Shown here one piece after another: positions 58,277 through 64,000 of a DNA stretch of 64,000 nucleotides; positions within the stretch are counted from its first letter, which is position 1; each line of letters begins with the position of its first letter. The notes below the pieces were generated by a model. That model was not told the DNA's origin. It worked only from the letters and a program-made list of their open reading frames with translations, and made no database searches. The stretch comes from Skermanella stibiiresistens SB22. GTDB lineage: Bacteria; Pseudomonadota; Alphaproteobacteria; Azospirillales; Azospirillaceae. The stretch is taken from contig NZ_AVFL01000004.1 in the NCBI RefSeq assembly GCF_000576635.1, forward strand, positions 248,001-312,000. The letters run 5' to 3'. The translations under genes were made by a program, and so were the position numbers.

Positions 58277-60596
58277 GTGCCCTTTTCGTACCCCACCTTT
58301 TTCTCCTCGAAGAGCTTCCGCGCCCCGTCGAACGGCGGCGTCATTCTGACCGGCGCGGTCGCCGCGCTCGCGCTGCCGCTTTGCGGCGCCAGTCCCGCCG
58401 CGGCACTCGACGCCCGCCGATTGCCGCCGGTGCCGGTCGAAACCGCGCCGCCGCCCGAACTCTCCGGCGCCGCACCCTCTGGCGTCACGGCCCCGGAAGG
58501 CGGCCATCGCACCGGTGCGCCCGCAGCGCTTGCCTCCACTGGGGATGCACCCTCCACCCCGCTCGCCACGACCACGGTGGCTGGCGCGGCACTCGTCGCC
58601 AGACGTCTGTCATCGAGCGATGCCGCCGCTTTGCTGCGCGATGTGCCGGGAATGAGCCTCGCGGCCGGCGGGGGAGTATCCAGCCTGCCGTCCCTGGACG
58701 GGCTTTTGGGCGATCGGCTCAAGCAACTGGTCAACGGCGTGCCAGTCACCGCCGCGTGTCCCAACCACATGAACCCGCCTTTCTCCTACATCGACGCCGC
58801 CAATGTCGAAGGCCCAGGTGTTCGCCGGAGCCACACCGGTCAGCGTCGGCGGTGACGGCATCGGTGGGACCATCCTGCTGGAATCGGCACCACCGGCCTT
58901 CGCCTCCGAGGGCGCGCCGACGCTCGTCACCGGCGCCTTGTCGACCTATTACCGGAGCGTCAGCGGCGCCGTCGGCGCGTCGGGTACGGCCACCATCGCC
59001 AGCTCCGCCCTGAGCCTGCGCTATGATGGGGGTGGCAGCCGGGCGAACAACTACAAGTCCGGCGGCGACGGTCCGACCGTCCGCTCCACCGAATACGCGA
59101 CGCAGAATCACGCGGTGACCTTCGCCGCCCGCGACGATCGCGACCTGTTGACCATCGAGGCCGGCGGGCAGGTGATGCCGTACCAGGGCTTCCCCAACCT
59201 GCCGATGGACTTGACCGACAACCGCGGCGTCTTCGTCAACGGCCATTACACCGGAGGTTTCGACTGGGGCACGGTGGAGGCGCGGGCTTATTGGCGTCGA
59301 ACCCTGCACGAGATGAATTTCCTGCAGGACAAGGGCGGCAGCGCCAATGGCGGCATGCCGATGAACACCGACGCCACCGATGCCGGCTATTCGCTCAAGG
59401 CGACGATTCCCCTGTCGGAAACGGATACGGTCCGTGTCGGCACCGAACTCCACCATTACGCCCTGGATGACTGGTGGCCGGCGGTTCCCGGAAACGCGAT
59501 GATGGGTCCCTTGACCTTCGTCAACATCAACGACGGACGACGCGACCGCTTGTCCAATTTCGCCGAGTGGGAGTCCAAATGGACGCCCGCGTGGAGCACG
59601 GTGCTGGGAGTCCGCAACGATGTCGTGTGGAGCGGCGTCGGTGAGGTCCAGCCGTACTCCTGGGAGGACGGCATGGGCATGGGCATGGGCATGATGGCCA
59701 TGGCGAACCCCGACGCCGACGCCGCGCGCGCCTTCAACGGCCGCGACCGCGACAGGACCGACGTGAATGTCGACGCGACGGCGTTAATCCGTTTCAAGGC
59801 GAGCGAAACCAACTCCTACGAATTGGGCTACGCGCGCAAGACCCGCTCACCCAACCTGTACGAGCGCTTCGCCTGGGGGACCGGCGGCATGTCGAGCGCC
59901 ATGATCGGCTGGTTCGGCGACGCCAACGGCTATGTCGGCGACCCCGACCTGAAGCCGGAGACCGCCCACACCGGCAGTGTCACCGCGTCATGGCACGACG
60001 CCGCCCATTCCGCGTGGGAGGTCCGGGTCACCCCCTATTACAGCTATGTCGAGGATTACATCGACGTGGACCGTCTGGCGAACCTACCCGGGGGCTTTAC
60101 CCAACTCCGTTTCGCCAATCACGACGCGGTGCTCTATGGCGCCAACCTGTCGGCGCGGGCCATCGTGGCCGACGACCCGGTCCTGGGGCGTTTCGGGGTT
60201 TCGGGTTCGGTCGGCTGGGTTCGCGGCAGAAACCAGGACAGCGGCGACGCGCTCTACCACATGGCTCCCCTCAACGCGGCCCTGGGGTTGAACCACACGC
60301 TGGGTTCATGGTTCAGCGCCGTCGAGTTGCGTTTGAGCGTCGAGAAGGACCGCGTCTCGTCGATACGCGGGGAGCCGACCACGCCCGGCTTCGGCCTGCT
60401 CGATCTTCGGACGGGATACCAATGGGAGAACGTCCGGCTCGATTTTGGTATCGAGAACCTGTTCGACCAGCGCAACTACCAGCCACTGGGTGGTGTCGGC
60501 TACGCCGATTACCTGGCGGCGGGCGGCGCTTCGCCGATCGGCCCCTTGCCGGGTCCCGGAAGATCGTTCAACGCGGGCCTGACGGTGAAGTTCTGA
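58277..60596 (+). pseudogene. OprC/NosA-like TonB-dependent copper receptor, frameshifted
   Basis: Outer-membrane receptor split into two reading frames. Frame 1 (GTG 58277 to 58855) has a signal peptide-like region, a Pro/Ala linker, and the plug domain up to ACPNHMNPPFSYIDAANVE. Frame 2 (58803-60596) begins ...KAQVFAGATPVSVGGDGIGG and continues through the beta-barrel to the C-terminal Phe (GLTVKF). The motif CPNHMxPP...YIDxAN is typical of OprC/NosA copper receptors. Adding two bases at about 58808 (GAAG to GAGAAG) restores one frame, giving NVEKAQVF as expected. This may be true inactivation or a sequencing error. A DUF2946 gene lies before and tonB after. Confidence 0.75.
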
Positions 60597-60611
60597 TAGC
60601 GGCGCGGTGTC

Positions 60612-61343
60612 GTGACCATCCCGCCCGACCGTCCAATCCAGTGCGAACGCCACGCGTCCGCTGGTCCCTGGGTATTCGGCGGCTTGGCCTCGATCACCGC
60701 CCACGCCCTCGTCCTCGCGTCTGGGCTGCTCACGGCCGCGCCGGAGCCCCTGGGCGACGCCGGCGTGCCAACGCGGACCATCACCATCTCGATCGTGACA
60801 AGCGGCGCCGCGGAGGCGGACGACCCGGCGGAAGCGGTGCCGCCGCTCATGGAGGAACCGCCCGATCCGCCGGAGGCCCCGGCAATCGAACCGCCTGTCC
60901 CGGAGACCATCCCGACGGAAGCCACGGCGCTGGAAAGCGGGGAGCCGGACGGATCGGTCCCATACCCCGACACGATCACGGTGCCAAAGCGGAAGCCTCG
61001 GGTTCCCACCCGGCCGCTTCGACCGGCCGCCAGGGCTGGCGATCCCCTGATCGCGCAGGCGGAGATCAGCGAAGGGCGGATCGCCGAGTACGAGGCCCTG
61101 ATCTGGTCGCGCATCGCATCGAGAAAGCCCCCCGGCGTCACCGCTCAGGGCTTCGCGGAGGTCCGCTTCGCCTTGGCGGTCGACGGAACGCTTCTCGCCG
61201 TCGACCTCGCCACGTCGAGCGGCGACGCCGGTCTGGACGCGCTAGCCCTGGAGTCCGTCCGTTCCTCGGCTCCGTTTCCGGAGCCTCCCCCCGGTTCGTC
61301 GGCCCGCCAACTCGTCTTCATCGTGCCGTTCTCGTTCCGCTGA
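60612..61343 (+). CDS. tonB: TonB family energy transducer
   Basis: Periplasm-spanning protein that couples inner-membrane proton energy to outer-membrane receptors, 243 residues. GTG start; single N-terminal membrane helix (about 20-42). A Pro/Glu-rich span follows (PPLMEEPPDPPEAPAIEPPV), and the C-terminal TonB domain (about 150-243) has GFAEVRFALAVDGTLLAVDL and LALESVRSSAPFPEPP. It follows the receptor by 15 bp and likely serves it; ExbB-ExbD are not in the window. Confidence 0.85.
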   Translation: MTIPPDRPIQCERHASAGPWVFGGLASITAHALVLASGLLTAAPEPLGDAGVPTRTITISIVTSGAAEADDPAEAVPPLMEEPPDPPEAPAIEPPVPETIPTEATALESGEPDGSVPYPDTITVPKRKPRVPTRPLRPAARAGDPLIAQAEISEGRIAEYEALIWSRIASRKPPGVTAQGFAEVRFALAVDGTLLAVDLATSSGDAGLDALALESVRSSAPFPEPPPGSSARQLVFIVPFSFR

Positions 61344-61385
61344 CCCGCTTGGCGGGCGCCCGCCGAAGCGGCACGCCCATCACCC

Positions 61386-62495
61386 TCACTCGATCACGAT
61401 CTTCGGCGTGCCGCGCTGGGGTCCGGCGACCTTGGCCCAGACCTTGGCGGCGATGGCGCGGTAGACCTTGGCGTGCTCGCTGTCGGGCTGGGACATGACG
61501 ATCGGCTGGCCCTGGTCGCTGGTCTCGCGGATGGCGATGTCCAGCGGGATCTCGCCCAGGAAGTCCATGCCCAGCGCGTCGGCCTCGCGCTTGGCGCCGC
61601 CGTGGCTGAAGATGTCGGTGCGGTGGCCGCAATTGGGGCAGCAGAAATAGCTCATGTTCTCGATGATGCCGAGCACCGGCACGTCGACCCGGCGGAACAT
61701 GTTGAGGCCCTTGCGGGCGTCGAGCAGCGCTATGTCCTGCGGGGTCGAGACGATCACGGCACCCGCCAGCGGGACCTGCTGCGCCATGGTCAGCTGGGCG
61801 TCGCCGGTGCCGGGCGGCATGTCGACCACCAGGATGTCCAGCTCGCCCCAGGCGACGTCGCGCAGCATCTGCTGGAGCGCGCTCTGCACCATCGGGCCGC
61901 GCCAGATCATCGGCGTGTCCTCGGCGACCATGAAGCCCATCGACATCACCTTGATGCCGTAGTTCTCCATCGGCTGCAGCGTCTTGCCGTCGGCCGAGCC
62001 GGGCTTGCCGGTGATCGCCATCATGCGCGGCATGCTGGGCCCATAGATGTCGGCGTCCAGCAGACCAACCCGCAGACCGTTGGCCTTCAGCCCGAGCGCC
62101 AGGTTGACCGAGGTGGTCGACTTGCCGACGCCGCCCTTGCCCGACGCGACCGCGACAATCGCCCGCACGCCGGGGACGAGCGCCTTGGCGCCCGTCCCAC
62201 CGGCGGGACCCGCCTTCGCCGGAGCCGCCGGGGCGGTTGGAGCCTCGCGGTGGGCCGTGAGGACCGCCGTCACCGAGGTGACGCCCGGTATCGCCGCCAC
62301 CGCCCGCTCGGCCGATTGGCGTAGTGGCTCGAGCTGGGGACCGCGCCTGGGGTCCACCTCGATCGAGAAACCGACGTTGGAATCCTTGACGACCAGCCCT
62401 GAAATCATGTTCAGACTTACGATGTCCGCCTGCCTGTCGGGATCGATCACGGATCGCAGAACGTCTAGTACCTGTGTCTCGGTAAGCTGCGCCAT
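61386..62495 (-). CDS. Mrp/ApbC Fe-S cluster carrier ATPase
   Basis: P-loop ATPase that carries and inserts iron-sulfur clusters, 369 residues. The N-terminal DUF59/MIP18-like domain (about 5-80) precedes an Ala/Pro-rich linker. The Mrp ATPase domain has deviant Walker A SGKGGVGKST, Walker B DILVVDMPPGTGD and a CxxC cluster site in CCPNCGH. ATG 62495 is divergent from hflK. The nearby Arg/Gly-rich tail does not extend it. Confidence 0.94.
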   Translation of the reverse strand: MAQLTETQVLDVLRSVIDPDRQADIVSLNMISGLVVKDSNVGFSIEVDPRRGPQLEPLRQSAERAVAAIPGVTSVTAVLTAHREAPTAPAAPAKAGPAGGTGAKALVPGVRAIVAVASGKGGVGKSTTSVNLALGLKANGLRVGLLDADIYGPSMPRMMAITGKPGSADGKTLQPMENYGIKVMSMGFMVAEDTPMIWRGPMVQSALQQMLRDVAWGELDILVVDMPPGTGDAQLTMAQQVPLAGAVIVSTPQDIALLDARKGLNMFRRVDVPVLGIIENMSYFCCPNCGHRTDIFSHGGAKREADALGMDFLGEIPLDIAIRETSDQGQPIVMSQPDSEHAKVYRAIAAKVWAKVAGPQRGTPKIVIE

Positions 62496-62651
62496 GGTTG
62501 AAAACTCCGATCTTTTCCCAATATTGGCGGATAACTGTCAGCCCGGACGGCGCCGCGCGTACCGGCCGTTATAAGACCGGACCCGCGGCTTGGAAAGAGC
62601 CGGGAGTCGGAACGAATCGCGAGAGAATACGAGAGAAAGGGACCGAGAGGC

Positions 62652-63839
62652 ATGCCTTGGAGCAATCAGGGAGGGGGCGGTGGTGGTGGCCCCTGGGGTC
62701 CTCCGCCCGGCAATGGCGGCGGAAACAACCCATGGGGCAGGCCGGGTGGGTCCGGTGGCGGGGGGCCCCAGCCACCCGATCTCGAGGATCTGCTTCGCAA
62801 GGGACAGGATCGATTCCGCCGGGTCATGCCGGGCGGGTTCGGGAGCGGCAAGGGCATCGCCATCGCTGGCGCCGTCGTCGTCCTGATCTGGCTGTTCAGC
62901 GGCATATACCGCGTCGAGGCTGACGAACAAGGCGTCGTCATGCGGTTCGGCGAGTGGGTGCGGACCGAGCAGCCGGGCCTGCGCTATCACATTCCCGCCC
63001 CGTTCGAGACCGCGCTGACGCCCAAGGTGACGCGCGTCAATCGCATCGAGATCGGCTACCGTTCCGGCGTCGGCGACAGCCGCCGCACCGGCTCCGACCG
63101 CGATGTGACGGACGAGAGCCTGATGCTGACCGGCGACGAGAACATCATCGACATCGACTTCACCGTCCTGTGGGTGATCAAGGACGCGGGCGAGTACCTG
63201 TTCAAGATCCGCGACCCGGAGACCACGGTGAAGAAGGCGGCCGAGAGCGCCATGCGTGAGGTGATTGGCCGCACCGACATCCAGCCGGCCCTGACCGAGG
63301 CCCGCCAGGAGATCGAGAACAGCACGCGCCAGCTGCTCCAGGCGATGCTCGACGATTACCAGGCTGGTATCGAGATCACCCAGATCCAGCTCGCCAAGGT
63401 CGATCCTCCCGCTCCCGTCGTCGACGCCTTCAACGACGTCCAGCGCGCCCGCGCCGACCGCGAGCGCCTGCGCAACGAGGCCGAGGCCTACCGCAACGAC
63501 ATCATTCCCCGCGCCCGAGGCGAGGCCGAACGGCTGATCCAGGAAGCGTCGGCGTACCGCGAGCAGACCGTCAGCTTGGCCCAAGGTGACGCGCAGCGCT
63601 TCCTGTCGGTCTACGACGCCTATTCCGGTTCGCGCGAGGTCACCGCCCGCCGCATGTACCTGGAGACGATGGAACAGGTCCTGCGTGGCACCAACAAGGT
63701 GATCATCGACGGCAATGGCGAGAATGGCGGCAACGGCGTCGTGCCCTACCTGCCCCTCAACGAGTTGCAGCGGACGCAGCGGCCTACCTCGGCCCCGGCG
63801 TCGACCACGGCTCCCGCCCCCAATCGGCCGGCGCAGTGA
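62652..63839 (+). CDS. hflK: FtsH-regulating protease modulator HflK
   Basis: Membrane-anchored SPFH/prohibitin-like protein of 395 residues that forms a complex with HflC and regulates FtsH. A Gly/Pro-rich N-terminus (many Gly, about 5-40) precedes one membrane helix (about 69-87). The SPFH domain (about 90-290) has EQGVVMRFGEWVRTEQPGLR and ITQIQLAKVDPPAPV. The helical C-terminal third ends in a Pro/Thr/Ala tail. The gene order hflK-hflC is conserved. ATG 62652; Mrp is divergent. Confidence 0.95.
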   Translation: MPWSNQGGGGGGGPWGPPPGNGGGNNPWGRPGGSGGGGPQPPDLEDLLRKGQDRFRRVMPGGFGSGKGIAIAGAVVVLIWLFSGIYRVEADEQGVVMRFGEWVRTEQPGLRYHIPAPFETALTPKVTRVNRIEIGYRSGVGDSRRTGSDRDVTDESLMLTGDENIIDIDFTVLWVIKDAGEYLFKIRDPETTVKKAAESAMREVIGRTDIQPALTEARQEIENSTRQLLQAMLDDYQAGIEITQIQLAKVDPPAPVVDAFNDVQRARADRERLRNEAEAYRNDIIPRARGEAERLIQEASAYREQTVSLAQGDAQRFLSVYDAYSGSREVTARRMYLETMEQVLRGTNKVIIDGNGENGGNGVVPYLPLNELQRTQRPTSAPASTTAPAPNRPAQ

Positions 63840-63850
63840 GGAGCTGAGAC

Positions 63851-64000
63851 ATGAACAAGAAACTCGCCATCATCGGCATCGTCGTCGTGGTGCTGGGCAT
63901 CCTCGCCTCGGCCAGCCTGTTCACCGTCAACGAGACCCAGCAGGCGCTGGTCTTGCAGTTCGGCGAACCGCGCCGGGTCATCCAGGAGCCGGGCCTCAAG
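63851..64000 (+). CDS. hflC: HflC, N-terminal part (cut by window edge)
   Basis: Partner of HflK: a single N-terminal membrane helix (about 5-23, LAIIGIVVVVLGILASASLF) then the start of the SPFH domain (ETQQALVLQFGEPRRVIQEP). 50 residues are visible. ATG 63851 lies 11 bp after the hflK stop. The remainder is outside the window. Confidence 0.93.
   Translation, partial: MNKKLAIIGIVVVVLGILASASLFTVNETQQALVLQFGEPRRVIQEPGLK

Overview
The window is high-GC, gene-dense DNA with alphaproteobacterial gene orders: F0 ATP synthase genes atpI-atpB-atpE-atpF'-atpF apart from F1, minCDE, alphaproteobacterial-type sspB, thyX, hflKC, panBC, dgcN-dgcA, and reductive pyrimidine catabolism genes. A member of the Rhodospirillales/Azospirillales (for example the Azospirillum/Skermanella group) fits best. 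This is judged from family resemblance, not from a search. No rRNA, tRNA, complete insertion sequence or CRISPR array was seen.

Layout. 1-2.2 kb: beta-oxidation genes (3-hydroxyacyl-CoA dehydrogenase cut by the window edge, thiolase) with a MerR regulator and a perfect 16-bp palindrome in its promoter region. 2.3-6.8 kb: accessory zone with short palindromic repeats, a tandem DUF4142 protein, a Cys-motif exported protein, a DUF2442/HTH pair, an orphan fibre-like protein and a small coiled-coil protein. 7.0-9.6 kb: copper-handling set (DUF2946, PCuAC chaperone, CopC, CopD), with CopC and CopD in different frames. 9.9-19.1 kb: amidohydrolase (beta-ureidopropionase type), an NMT1/ThiY-like ABC transporter, a hybrid histidine kinase overlapping a cysteine-free SUOX-fold protein, and a dihydropyrimidinase. 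19.2-22 kb: F0 ATP synthase. 22.2-26.4 kb: SCO1, lactate dehydrogenase, a HigBA-type toxin-antitoxin with paired operators, and PhoH with an unusual leader. 26.7-30.5 kb: minCDE and panBC.

30.7-37.3 kb: an FG-GAP/VCBS-like protein, dgcN, dgcA and adenine deaminase in one direction, then a uracil-DNA glycosylase-like protein and a methyltransferase. 37.4-41.6 kb: small unknown proteins, a class V aminotransferase, a DUF3618/DUF2383 stress-type protein and a YihY/BrkB membrane protein. 42.2-52.9 kb: exopolysaccharide cluster (WbaP-like initiating transferase, WecG/TagA/CpsF transferase, tyrosine autokinase, two GT4 glycosyltransferases, a GT14-like transferase, a Gly/Ser-rich small protein and a polytopic GT-C-like protein). 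53-57.6 kb: sspB, thyX and a TrpX-type ABC transporter. 57.7-61.3 kb: second copper module (DUF2946, OprC/NosA-like TonB-dependent receptor broken by a frameshift, TonB). 61.4-64 kb: Mrp/ApbC and hflK-hflC, the last cut by the window edge.

Points most worth following: two independent frame breaks, both in copper genes; the kinase paired with a cysteine-free SUOX-fold protein; the phoH leader with an intrinsic terminator, a 10-codon ORF and an in-frame near-perfect Shine-Dalgarno; an orphan phage-fibre-like protein; and the Gly/Ser-rich peptide in the exopolysaccharide cluster.
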